NCBI GenBank assembly: GCA_020744425.1
Contig: JAGMUV010000003.1
Location: 1,736,001-1,800,000, forward strand
Origin: Dactylonectria macrodidyma
Lineage: Eukaryota > Ascomycota > Sordariomycetes > Hypocreales > Nectriaceae
Reading direction: 5' to 3'
DNA length: 64,000 bases
Under the pieces are notes generated by a model that had not been told where the DNA came from, searched no databases, and worked only from the letters and a program-made list of their open reading frames with translations. A program made the translations under genes and the position numbers. Numbering within the stretch: the first letter of the stretch is position 1; the number at the start of each line of letters is the position of its first letter. This document shows, one piece after another, positions 11,256 to 22,457 of this stretch.

Positions 11256-12845
11256 ATGGAGTCTGGCCAAAGCAGCAGCAGCAGCTCCAACCCGCCCATC
11301 ATCACCACCAACACCACCTCCACCTCCGCCTCCAAGCCTTGCTACAATTGCGTCAAGCGACGCATCATCTGCGACAGGACGGGCACGCGCTGTCGCAAGT
11401 GCGCCAAAAAGGGCCTCCGGTGTCCCGGGTACGGCATCCGCTACCGCTTCGCCCATGAGTTCCGAGACCAGAAGCCCGCGCCGCCTGGCGGAAGCCAGCC
11501 GAGCCCCGCCGTCGAGTACTCCGGGCCGCTGACATGGGTCGTCGAAGCGGAACCCGGTTCCGGCCCGGCTGTGACTATGAGAGAGGATGCTGAGAGTATC
11601 GAGGCTATCGAGGATGTCCGGGGCATGCGGGATGACGAGAACGAGTCCGGGGAGGCTGATAGTAATGCGGAAACACCATCGTCTGAATCCACTTCCGAGG
11701 GAGACCAATATGACCAAGTTACAACGCCAGAGGAGCTTCACGTCCAGTCCCTAGTCCAGCGACCGCGGTCGTTGGAACCCATCGACGCAAACTCGCGATG
11801 GATGTTTCAATACTGTAATCAATTCCTTTCATCTATCCCTTGTCTGGTGCCCGTCCATCCCTCTCACTAACACGGCATCTCCAGTCTCGGAACACGTCTC
11901 ACCAGTCATGCTGCTCTTCAACGGCGCCTCCAACGGCTACCGGCGCTATGTGTTGCCCCTTGCCACGACCAACCGCCTCGTCCAGCGCGCCGTATGCGTC
12001 GCTGCCGCTTTCCACCTGCTGCCGCGCCGACCAGAGCTCCGGGCTCCGGCCGAGCAGGGCCGGGCCGCCATCATTCAGCGGCTCCGAGAAGATGGACTCT
12101 CGGCCGCCGGAGCACCCGTCCTCGACGACGCCACCTGGGCCACCATCCTTCTTCTTATCGTCGGCGACCTCGTAAGTGGCGATGAGCAGGTTATGATTCT
12201 GTATCACATGCTCGATGCCTTTCTGCGTGCGAGAGGCGGCCATGAGCCGACGTCGCAGCTCGACAAGTTCCTCGACTCGCAATCCCGGCTGTGAGTGTTT
12301 CGGCATCTACCCCATTGGCTGTGCCTGACTGTATCTCAACTCCCAACAGCATCAAGTTCTTCGGCGACCCCATCGTCAATGAATCCAACGTCCCGCATAG
12401 ACCAGACATCGGTATCCTCCGCACCCTCTCGGGCGCCGAACTGCCCTCAGTCGACACCCCGCACCTCCTCAGCTACGTCCGCCTGTACGAGGAGGCTTTC
12501 TGCGTTGCCATGGAGATCTACGTGCACCGGGCACGCTCCGACGTCGCCCCCGTGTGCGAGGAGACCATGGCCCGCCGCGTCCGGCAGCTCAGGAGCGCCC
12601 TGGAGCGCGTCGACCCGGCCTATCCCGGCGCCCACGTCGTCGTCTGGCCGAGCTTCGTCGGGGCGGCCGAGGCCGAGGATGAAGAGCACCGCGAGTTTTT
12701 CACCCACAAGTTGAGGCACATCTGGCGCACCACAGGGTATGCGAATGTGCTTAAGGCCATCGATTCATTGCCAGGCATATGGGCACAAAGGGGCGTTCAG
12801 CGCTGGACAAGAAGGCTGCAGCAAGTGTCAGTAATGATCATGTAA
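11256..12845 (+). CDS. Zn2Cys6 transcription factor with fungal-specific regulatory domain
   Basis: A fungal binuclear zinc-cluster regulator. Exons 11256-11814, 11885-12290 and 12350-12845 give 486 aa, with phase-consistent GT-AG introns. The zinc cluster lies near the N terminus with cysteines at about residues 29, 32, 39, 46, 49 and 56 (C-X2-C-X6-C-X6-C-X2-C-X6-C), preceded by a Ser/Thr/Asn-rich leader. An acidic Ser/Glu-rich linker follows (about 110-165), then a helical region like the fungal_trans_2 (DUF3468) domain, starting near SEHVSPVMLLFNGAS. Proteins of this kind bind CGG/CCG repeats; an inverted CCG-N4-CGG lies in the permease/oxidase promoter 2.5 kb upstream. Because it sits next to the amine oxidase it is a good candidate for a pathway-specific activator, but that is inference from position. 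Confidence 0.87.
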
Positions 12846-12951
12846 AAATGAGATAGTGTCAAGAAACAAAACAAAAATACCCCTGCAAAACAACGTATGG
12901 AATGGAATATCACCGTTAGTCAATCTAGGCGCTTGTATTGCAAGTTCATTG

Positions 12952-14250
12952 TTATAGCTCCTTCATGACCTCCTCCACCGCCCGCGCCGCCATCCTCCTT
13001 CGCTGCTCCTGTCCCATACCCTCGCCCGCCTCTCGAACAACCTGAAGCTTCCTCATCATGCTCTCGATCTTGACGACATCCTCTTCGTCCAAGTCGTCGA
13101 GTGCCCCACCTTGTAATGCCTTGCTCGCCGTGGCGTCTTTCGCCTTCTCGTCGCCTTCTGCTTTGACGCCCTTAGCGAGGTCGTCATCATTTTGATCTTG
13201 TCCTGCCTCCCAAATGGCCTGCCGTAGGCCATCAAAATCGGCTTGGTCAAAACCGAAGCCCATTTTCTTGGGATCCACGTCAGTGCCATCATCGCTGGCA
13301 TCGCCTTTGTCTTGCTTGGGGGAGCTCGTTTCAAAGTCACCAAAGTCCGACTCTGAAAAGGGTGCCTCCAGTTCGGTCCAGTCGTTGGTTTCCAACGCCT
13401 CTTTGACTCGAGCGATTCCCGTTTTTTCTGATTATGTTAGTGTCTCTATTCAGGGTGGGCCTGTGATTCGAATGGGAGAAAGACAAACCTCCAAACTCAT
13501 TCCGCCCGGAGCTCTCCTTGCTACCCATCGCGACGAACTCCAGCCCTGCTTCGGCGCACACTTCATCCCACTCTTCTTCGTACCCGTCACCAATGCCGAC
13601 CGCCAGCCCTACACCCTCCCAGTCCCATCCGCCAAGGCCCTCTTTGATAACCTTACCGACGTTTTGGATTAGGCTGCGGGTCGACTCGGCCACAGCTCCA
13701 GAGACCTGCTTCACGTTGAAGACGACGACGACAGCGCCGAGAACGGCGAGTACTTCAACAGCCTCGGGAGAGAGGAAGGACGAGGCCCATTCTTTGGGGT
13801 CGGCAATGAGATCAAGCCATATTGGGACAGTGGTGGAGTAGTATGGAGTACTGAGTTTGAGTGGATGAGTTGTGCCAGCCAGGGAGAGATCAGCAGACGG
13901 TGCAGAGGGGGCTGTGCCCGTAAGGTCTGCAAAGGTGGGAGAATCGTCAGTGAGGATATTCTACGTGAGTTGGGGTGATAATTCGAGCTGCATGAGAATC
14001 AAATGAAGACATTGGTGGGGAAAGGTGGAATGAAAATCGAGTTGGCTGTTATGTCGTTCCAGACAAAGCCAGGCCAGTCTCCATGGTCCCTTTTGAGATG
14101 TGATTCTCTCAATCCGTATCCGACCGTCCTTCATCGAGAGGTTGAATAAAGAAGCTGCCTACCTTTGACCACACGCACCAATGCCGCAGTTTCTCCCTCC
14201 AAACTGACCGCCAAGATCCTCCTAGAGGCCGAACTCCCTTCGTCGGCCAT
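12952..14250 (-). CDS. Alpha/gamma-adaptin-binding protein p34 family (AAGAB/Irc6-like)
   Basis: A fungal member of the p34 family (human AAGAB, yeast Irc6), which assists assembly of the clathrin adaptors AP-1 and AP-2. Exons 14250-14163, 13926-13489 and 13427-12952 give 333 aa in frame. The N terminus (ILAVSLEGE) and the segment ending VPIWLDLIADPKEW resemble the GTPase-like fold of the family, and a VVVVFNVKQ strand follows. The C-terminal end (VVREAGEGMGQEQRRRMAARAV) is the conserved p34 tail, which is the main reason for the call. The middle is acidic and low complexity. The first intron is long for this window (236 nt); I chose it because it gives the continuous reading VVKDLTGTAP. Family assignment is from recognised motifs, not a search. 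Confidence 0.75.
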
Positions 14251-15036
14251 GGTTTGGTCTAGTGCTCACTTTTCGCTGTTGCGGGAGTCCCTGTTTCGGT
14301 TCACCAGGAAATATTGTTCAAAAATGAGCCTAATGAAGACACAAATAAGTGTACAGAGAACGTCGTAGAGCAGGCTTCCTACCAACTAAGTGCCCAAGGT
14401 GAGTCTGGTAAGGTACTACCTTTGGTCTGTAATCGGTAGTGACGGCGATGATAGTTGCTGAGGTAAGTGATGAGTGAGCACTCAAGGTGTGAATAGGTGG
14501 GTACAATGCTCAAGGGAGAAAGCTCCTGGTGGGGGCGGGGCTACTCCCTGCGCCACGTGGCGCTCTAGCTTCACGCGCCACTGCTACCCTAAAGCTCAGC
14601 ATAGGCATAAATTGGGGGAGGGGTTCTACCCGAAAATCGCCTACTCTAGGTACAGTCTCCAGCCTGTCTCCGACTTCTTTGTTAAGTTGGCACTTGTGTG
14701 TATAGGTTGCGTGCCTGTCTTTGACAAAGTTGACCCGACAAGGAAGACGTCTTAACTGATCAACCCCCATTGAGGTACACACGGACACGCAAGTGACAGG
14801 CAGGACATAGCTTGAGGCACCCTTACGTTTTGTTGTTTCGAGATCAGCATCCCGCCCAGCTACACAGAGAATTGCCCATGTCAATTTGATCCCATCAATC
14901 ACGCCCCTCTCTACGCCTCCGTCATGGTTATATGTCGATAGGTAGAATAACTTGATGCTTTACATCTTTTGCTTAGTAGAACTCCTGGATTCCTTCCTAT
15001 CGTCCCCTATCGAATGACAAACACATAAAAAATATA
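14251..15036. other. Intergenic between divergent genes
   Basis: About 790 bp between the divergent starts of the p34 gene and the modular gene. Short frames here encode nothing I recognise. It should hold both promoters; no clear palindrome or TATA element stood out. Confidence 0.45.
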
Positions 15037-17287
15037 ATGGACAAAGTTGTCGCCAATCTCAATGCGGGCCGCTTGCCCCTGCACCATATTGGGATGAGGC
15101 GCGATAGGATATGGGTCCGTCTGGCTTGGGGTGAAAAGGCTCTCAAGGCAGCCAACGACATTAATGAACTTGACTACAATCCTGTCTCCAGGAAGAATCT
15201 AGGTCGGCCATTGCATGCTGCTCTCTGTCATCCCGGGAATGTCGATGAGGAGACAGGCATTGCCCTTGATCGATGCGAAAGCCTTGACTGGATTGACTTC
15301 TTGCTGGCATATGGCGCTGACCCTCGGTTAAAGTGCTGTAAAGGCCGACGGAGCCCTATGGATTTGGCTCGCGAGAGAATGAATGCTTCTAAAGATGCCC
15401 ATCTCACGGAGTTCTACGTCAAAGCATGGAAAATGATGGAGGAAAACGCTCTCAGGCTCCAAGGTACGTCTCAATACTAACTACCTAGCTTTGAAGTTGG
15501 GGTTGATACCCAAACTAACTTATTTCATAGCAGAGGAAACGCCGTATTTCCCATATAAGAGTATCTACAGAGACTCGGCGCGCCAGCGGTTCGGAAGCCC
15601 TCTAAACTACATTGGCCTTATGTCCATCCATTATAAGATTCGCCTTGCCTATACCCGAGAGGCTATTATCAAAGGCGAGGATGTCAATGAGTTCAACTCT
15701 TCGCTTGATGCTCAAAGCGGTGAGATGGAGAGACCTTTATGTTCGCTAATGATCAATCCAATACCTTTAGAGGAAGAACGAGAGGGGAACCAATGGCGTC
15801 ACGGAACCCTGTTCCTGATGCAATTATACATAGCTTGCGGAGCCGACCCCCGCTTGAAGATTTCTAGTGGGTGCAGCGTTCTGGAAATGTGTCGGGAAAA
15901 ACTCTCTCACTTCGACCTCGAGCCATGGCCCACGGATTTGATACAATTAATGGAAGACGCTGCGAGGAACCTTGACAGTATGTCCCAAAAGATGAACTTT
16001 CTATTATGAACGCACCAGAGCTGATACATCTCTAGAGGAAGAAGAGGGTGTGGTAGATCCTAACCGTGGCACTTTGCCCCTACACAAGGTTTGTGATTTA
16101 CCAGTTAATATCACAAGACGCCTCGCCTGGGCTAGGGAGGCCCTCCGGAATGGTCATGATATCAATCAACTCGACCCCGATCAAAGCGAACACCATCTTG
16201 GACGACCCCTGCACGTAGCTTTAGACAAAACTGGATGTTCTTTAGGTGTCAATCGCCTAACTGCTAACAAATATGACAGACTTGAACTGGTTGATCTCTA
16301 CTTGCAGAAAGGGGCTGATCCCCGATTGAGGGACAGATTTGGAGTGTCAGCTATTGACAAGGCCCGATCCAAGATCAATGAAGTTGACATACATCAAATG
16401 AACCCAGAATTCTGGGAAACCGCCCTCGTGAAAATGTTCGATGCTATTGGGAAGCTTGAAGGTAATTGATGACGCATGCGTTCTATTTCAAGTATAGGTA
16501 TCAAAGCTAACATGTCTCCAGAGGAAGAAGATGGTGAACGAAACCCTAACAATCCTTTGCTGCCATTTCATAAACTCGCAGGTATGGATATTAGTGTTCG
16601 CAGATGCCTTGCATGGGCCCTAGAGGCACTCGAGAACGGCCACGACATCAATGAACTTGACCCAGAACCCAGCGCCGCCAAGAATCTTGGTCGACCTTTG
16701 CACGCAGCTTTGCACGATAGACGCCCGGCCATCTCATTCGAAAATTGTAACGAGAAGCTATATGAGAGTTTGGATCTGATCCAATTTTTCTTGAAGCATG
16801 GCGCTGATCCCCGGTTGAAGGATCTGGAGGGGAAAACTCCAATGGAAAAGGCCATAACAAAGCTCTTTAGCTGAAGCAGCTCCGAATATTGGCTGAAAGT
16901 ACTATGGGCCATGGACGATGCCGTTAGTAAGCTGAAAGGTAGGCATTTGGCTTCTTCTATATATTATGGACCAGGGCTAACATTCTCTCAGCGCAGGAAG
17001 CCGGGCAGGACTTTCCACCTCCCGTGGCTACTCACGAATTGTACACAATGAGGAGCAGGTATGAAGATGAAGGTGCATCGGGCGACTTTGGCCACCAACG
17101 GCCTCGACTACCATACCAAGACTTCGCCAAGTTGCGAGACTACTTCTCAGAGTCTGATGGGCGACGGTGCTTCTCTGAGTGGGTAAGAAACTGGCCGCCT
17201 GGTGCTGGAGAATCTAACCGGGTGGCAGCTACTGCCACCCAATATACCTGGCATGTTCCTCCGAATTTTAGAGCCCGTGATGTTTGA
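15037..17287 (+). pseudogene. Modular ankyrin-like repeat gene, one exon per repeat, with in-frame stop
   Basis: Five exons (15037-15463, 15531-15977, 16036-16461, 16522-16938, 16992-17287). Exons 1-4 are 417-447 nt, and each encodes one copy of a ~140-residue module. Shared features: LPLHK near the start (divergent in module 2), RRLAWAREAL, a (H)DINELD turn, LGRPLHAAL, then an ankyrin-like (Y)ESLDLI..GADPRLKD..G.SPM and a C-terminal helix ending in L(E/Q/K)G. All four introns are phase 1, so exons are symmetrical, and exons 2-4 begin with Glu-rich EE(E). Exon 5 encodes a non-repeat tail ending near QYTWHVPPNF. In module 4 a TGA at 16872-16874 interrupts the frame, yet the same frame continues for the rest of the module, which still resembles module 3, and through exon 5. 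Ignoring it, the product would be ~670 aa; with it, translation ends after 3.8 modules. Ankyrin-type protein binding is likely; no specific function is recognised. Either a truncated functional gene or a recent pseudogene. Confidence 0.7.
16872..16874 (+). other. In-frame TGA inside fourth module
   Basis: The codon follows KLFS in exon 4. The next residues in the same frame (SSSEYWLKVLWAMDDAVSKL) align with the corresponding end of module 3 (EFWETALVKMFDAIGKLEG), so the frame is not shifted. I found no GT-AG intron that removes only this codon. Confidence 0.75.
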
Positions 17288-17571
17288 AGAGATGGGTTCG
17301 CCTGGGTTTGGGATGATACTAAGAACGGTCTAAGACTCCTAACCGCCTTCCCATAGCCTCATTTAGATACTTGAAGTTTATATGCCTTTATCCAACGATG
17401 AGATTGTATTAATAAATCTGCTATCTCATGTTGCCTGGATCCAGCTCTTTTCCGTTTCTCGTGGCTATGCGAAACCTCGCTATCGTGACCGTGTCATTGG
17501 ATCACCTCGGGCGCTAGTTACTCAAAATAGACCACACACTGGACCTGTGACCCTTGCGTTGAAAGGGATCC

Positions 17572-19258
17572 CTAAGATTGCATGAGCGACAGGGTCGTCG
17601 AACGAATTCTAATGCATATCGTCAAGGTTCCTGATGAGAAGAAGAAATACTTACTGTCCTCGGCCCATATTCCACAGATATCCCTCGATAAGCACGGTTT
17701 CAGGGGTCTTGGACGAATCGTCTTCGAAATTGACGAATCTGAAAGAAAAGTCTATGCAAGGCTTGTGAGTATTGAATAGGTCGTCTACGGGTTCACGGCG
17801 AGAATTGCGATTGTCGACCTCGGCTCGCCATACCCCTTTTCTGAAGACAATGATACACACTTGGCGGCTCTTTTTGAAAACACGCTGTTCAGAAATGATT
17901 GCGTCAAAGGCGGCCTGCAGACTACAAGCCATCTTTGGAGCACTGTTTGGTATCTGGCGGATCATATTCGCCAGCCTCCCAGATTCGCCGCCTTTAGAGT
18001 TCGGTGACATGGACATTTTGGCCAAAACCCGTGAGACAAAGTTGAGGGACCGGTGAGAATTATCCGGATCCGAGGCGAAGCGAAGATCTATCCCATCGAC
18101 ATCGAGCCGTTCGATAATCCACATGAGAGCCTGAGCCGTGTCGGCAACCTGAGATGAGTGTTCGTGCATCGACTCGGAGTCATCAACAAGGAAGACAAAG
18201 TGTCGCCTTCCGATTTCTTTGGAAAATCTCTCAAACCTAATGAGATCTCTCTTCCTGGAGCCTTGTTGACGGTATTCATTGACCTCACTGGCGGTCACAA
18301 TGGGATGCTGGCAAGTCTGCTGGGGCTGCTCGACTGCCGTGTCCGTAATTTCGCGGGTCGTTATTCCATGTTCTTTTTCTGCAGGCTTCTGGTCTTTCCA
18401 TTGAGGCTTCTTCCAGCAATAGTGCATAATTGGTGTGGTGATTTCATTGGATGTCAGTTCGCGTCTCGATCCGAACACCGAGCCCGCCCAAACTTCGCAC
18501 CCAGATATTCCTCGCCCCGCCTCGGGATTATAGGAAACGATTAATTTTCCTTTGGAAAATTCATGGGCTTCCAATCGGTGTTTGCTTGAGCGATATGGAT
18601 ACACTTGAATCCTATTTTGTGAGAGACCGGGTATGAGTTTGGGCAACTCGTCCATGAGACTTTGGACAGTTGGTCCATGAGAAAGCGAGATTTTGTCATT
18701 GTTGCCGCCAGTGACATAAGTGTAAATAACGACTTGTAAACCCGAGTCGTGAGGTTTATTGAGCTGGTTTGCCAGGATTTCCTTTTTGAGCTCGTCGATG
18801 GCCAAATCCTGGAATTCGGACGATTTCTTCGTATTCATTACTGACTGTTGAAGGTGTGCCTAGGGGTATGAGCTTATAAGAAGTAGGGAACTGAGGAAGA
18901 TGGCTTACGATGAGCACTCCATTCTTGGATAGTATCACCAAAGCGGTGCACCCATATAGTCCAGTGATCCCAGTTCTGAGAGCCTTGTTCTCAAACGGAG
19001 TGAAAAGACAAGAAAAGTATTTATGCTTGTCTTCGACTTGGGGAATTTTGTCGGTTTCAAAATTCTTGTAAAACCATGCATCTAATCCCTTCGGTGGTGG
19101 ACGGTCGATAGTGAGACACCAATGCTGGTTCTCATGGAACCAGTGTCCAAACCCACGGACCTCAGGCTGTCCGAAGGATAGATAGTGTTCTTATCGGATT
19201 GAGATATCTTGGCGGGGTCTTTGTCAACCTCAGCTACTGGCGCCTCTTGAAGAGCCAT
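17572..19258 (-). CDS. VWA-domain protein with fused N-terminal module
   Basis: A probable cytosolic protein with a von Willebrand factor A domain. Exons 18859-17655 and 17608-17572 are well supported; exon 19166-18909 is clearly coding (FGHWFHENQHWCLTIDRPPP, later TGITGLYGCTALVILSKNG). The tiny first exon (19258-19238, ATG in a good context) joined by a 71-nt intron is tentative; with it the protein is 506 aa. The N-terminal ~180 residues resemble a module I recall from secreted fungal hypothetical proteins (LYGCT, then KGKLIVSYNPEAG and CEVWAG), but no signal peptide is visible here. The VWA domain begins near residue 310 with FVFLVDDSESM, a complete DxSxS metal-site motif. The later strand where related fungal VWA proteins usually have a TDG reads FRKGVWRA, so metal coordination may be altered. 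It converges on the modular gene at 15037-17287. Confidence 0.68.
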
Positions 19259-20544
19259 GTCGGGTGCAGAAGTAATGGCCGTAAGAACTTGTTGCAAGAT
19301 GTGTGAGGTCTTCAGGAAGAGAAAGGAAGAGATTGGTCCTTTATATATTAGCAAGAGAGCCACCTGAAAATCTCGGTGAAGTAATTGTTTGACATTCCAT
19401 GTCGGTTTCTTTGGTTTCCCTCCTGACCTAGGTATGGCATGGAGGGTTGCTCGAGCACGGATGGTAGCTAAGCACGCGCATATCCGCGCTGTTTTTACAA
19501 TACCTGCAACTTCCAGCCTGCTGTTCCCTTTTGAAAATGAAATAATGGCATCAAAGACCTGCAAACAGAATGAGTTGCAGACAAGACCAGGCATCAATGG
19601 AAGGTCATTTCTTTGACAATTCACTATTGACTTGTCCCAAACCTCTATTCTACGAACTTATGGGCTCTAGATATTGCCTGTCCTGTCTAGTTTGATTGCG
19701 ATAGTAAAGAAACCCCTTGTTTCGAGGAATGTATCTTGCGGCTTGGCAAAGAAACAATCACCGACCAACTCAGTTGGCGGTAACGTAGGTCGATAGATCT
19801 TCCCTTTGTTAGTTGTAAAGCCAGAGACTCATGATGTATGCATATTGCCCATCAAAGCCCCAAGAGAAATGTACATTCTTTGCAAACAACAAACGGCGGC
19901 TCAGGTTAAAACCCGAGAGCTGCATAAAGGGATGCGTATTTCCATAGTCCATCAAACACTTTACTTGCATTTCAACAATGAGCTCTGCCACAAGCCTCAC
20001 TATATTATATTTTGCATTGAAAGGTTTATTGGAAGACGTATAAGCTTGATTGATAGAAACCATGCCTCTCTAACTGTCCCCACTATCTGCGGTTTGCTAA
20101 GCGATTTATGGAAGCAAAATGGTTAACCAACTAGTGTGCAAGTAACGTCTATGAGAAAGAAGTTTCGCATGGAAAGTTCTCTAGGAGTCCACAGTTTAGT
20201 TGAACTTGCCTTGTAGGTCACCAGCATGGTTGTGCAGTCTAAAGCGGTCGTGACGCAATTGCCTCAGGGCACAAGACGCAACGTCTGTTCACATTGTAAG
20301 ACTATACATGGAAATTACTCTTATCAACTCTCGATTTAGGCCATCATTTCTTGCTCCTCCGACGTCCCCAGCCCATCCTCATCAGGAACACGTAGGCTAC
20401 GGTAAAGTGGATTTCGGTGAGCAAAGGGTAGAAGAGGTCTTGGCTATATTTTAATTGAACATTTCCTAGAGACTAAATAAAAAGAACATTCGCTCAACGG
20501 TCCACAATTTAGTCGGGATATATGATGAATGCCCAAATGTCCAG
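19259..20544. promoter_or_regulatory. Intergenic; promoter of VWA gene
   Basis: About 1.3 kb. On the minus strand a TATATAAAGG-like element lies at about 19338-19347, roughly 80 bp upstream of the proposed VWA start, followed by a CT-rich stretch. The rest, to the end of the P450, shows short AT-richer frames without recognisable products. Confidence 0.4.
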
Positions 20545-22457
20545 TTATACGCGAATGAATGAGTCGTCCATGCCGCCACCAACAACTTTGAACAACTTTT
20601 TTCCGGGAGGGTTGAACGCCGAGAAGTACTCTTCATAGACCATGTCCTCAGCGGTGACCTCAAAGGGACGCAGGTCCTCAAAACGCCGGAACAACGTTCC
20701 CAAGGCGATGTACAGCTCGCACCAAGCCAAGTTTTGGCCGATGCACATGCGGCGGCCACGGGAAAATGGCACGAGACACTTGTCGCGTTCATGAAAGGTA
20801 GATGGGTCGGTCCAACGGGTTGGGTCAAAGGCTTCAGGGTCAGGGAAAGCAACAGGGTCATGGTGCATCATCCAGGAGGACATGCTGACCACGGCCTGTG
20901 TGGTATTAGAAGTCCGTCATATGGGTGTAAGATTTCTCGACATTAGGAGATGGAATACGTACCCCCTCTGGAAGATAGTAGCCCTCAATCTCGGCTCCAT
21001 CTTTGGGAACAACTCGAGGAAGGCGACTGAGGACACCGTAAGAGAGTCTGAAAGCATAGTGAGCTTGTGTGTTCGATCAAGATGCATTCAGTGAACCTAC
21101 CGCTGCCCCTCTTTAATGATTCCTGTCAGATACGGCAACTTTTCCAGCTCTGTGAAGCTCAGCTCGGCTGTGGGATCTGGAAAGGCCTCTCGCAGTTCAC
21201 GGATGAGGTTCTCGTATATAGCAGGGTTGGTTACGATGTGGAAGGCAGCCATGGTCATGGCATTTCCAGTGGTGTCAGCAGCGGCAGTGCATATAGCGAA
21301 AGCCTCGTCAACAAGGTCGTTGACCGTCGGTACAACATGATCTTCTGATGCATTGGGGTCAAGAAGCTGGTGGAAGATGGTGAGGCGCTTGGGCTCTATT
21401 CCTTGGTCGATGCGGGCTTGGACACTTTGGACTTGCTGCCTCGTTCTCTTCTCGAACGTTAGCAGGGAAAGTGAGAGAGATGTTGAGAGATATAAATAAA
21501 AAAACAGACGTAAACAACAACAGGCATGAACTTGAGTAACTCACAGTTTGACAGCCGAGAAAGTCGGCAACGGAAGGACTCAGGCGTTTGACAATGGACT
21601 CGGGGAGGCCCTGTATCGGGTCTCGGAGAGAGGGAAGAACCTGGAATGTCCAGAACATGGGCGTGGAACCGCGAACCATGTCACTGAACCAAGCGCCTAA
21701 ATCTTCGGCATCGAGTTGGTTCCAGCACTCGTCGAAGGCGTAGTCGGTGATGGTGTCGACGCTGATGGCGCGGAATGCGGAATGCAGGTTACTAGGCTGA
21801 CCGGCATGACGGTCGGCGCTCACACGGCGGCACAGCTTGTCGACCTTGGCATGAACGATGGCTTCCAGCTCGAGAACCTTGCGTCGAGAAAAGAAGGGGT
21901 TGAGGGCGGCGCGACGACGACGGTGAAGATCGTTTGATACCGTCGCAAAGGTAGCCGTGTCGATGCCTAGGGCGCAGTAGAAGCGCGGGTCCTTGTAGAA
22001 GTCACTCTTGACGCCATACACAACGTCATAGTACTTTGGGTTGGTTATATGGACTTCGTCGGGAGTAATTCGTACAATCGGGCCTGTTTTTCGGGTTATC
22101 AGTCTCTTCAAGTCTTGACTCTCTCACGAGAGCCTCATCTCAAAAGCCGTCCCCGGAACCATAGCACAACATACCGTAGATGATGTGTAACCGTTCGATC
22201 TCTTTGAAAAGCTTTCCCTCCTTGGGCACATTAAAGTACCACGCATACAGTCTCGTCACCGCTGGCAAAAATGGTCCCGGGACCTTGGCAAGCGGGTGAA
22301 AGAAGCGGCGATAGACGACTTTTGTGACAAAATAGAGGGCACCGCCACCAACCGCGGCGACCCTCCAGCGCGTCCACAGCTTGGCCAGCAGCGAACTGGG
22401 GCTCAGACTCGAGTTTAGGCTGTCGAGGACGGCCACGGCGAGGTTAATCACAGCCAT
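20545..22457 (-). CDS. Cytochrome P450 monooxygenase
   Basis: A membrane-anchored heme monooxygenase. Five exons (22457-22175, 22083-21545, 21450-21101, 21047-20963, 20895-20545) give 535 aa. An N-terminal hydrophobic segment (about 34-46, VAAVGGGALYFVTKVVY) is followed by the proline-rich hinge HPLAKVPGPFLPAVTRLY. The I-helix reads AAADTTGNAM, the K-helix ExxR is EGQR at about 388-391, the PERF-type region is FDPTRW, and the heme loop is PFSRGRRMCIGQ with the cysteine ligand near residue 470. All essential motifs are intact, so it should be active. The overall pattern resembles the trichodiene-oxygenase-like/benzoate-hydroxylase-like group, but the substrate cannot be assigned. No polyketide synthase, NRPS or terpene synthase lies in the window, so this is not an obvious metabolite cluster. 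Confidence 0.9.

Noticed and set aside
19082..19624. 180-residue frame covering the VWA 5' region
   Set aside because: A TATA-like element lies inside it, and its frame disagrees with the clearly coding exon that follows.
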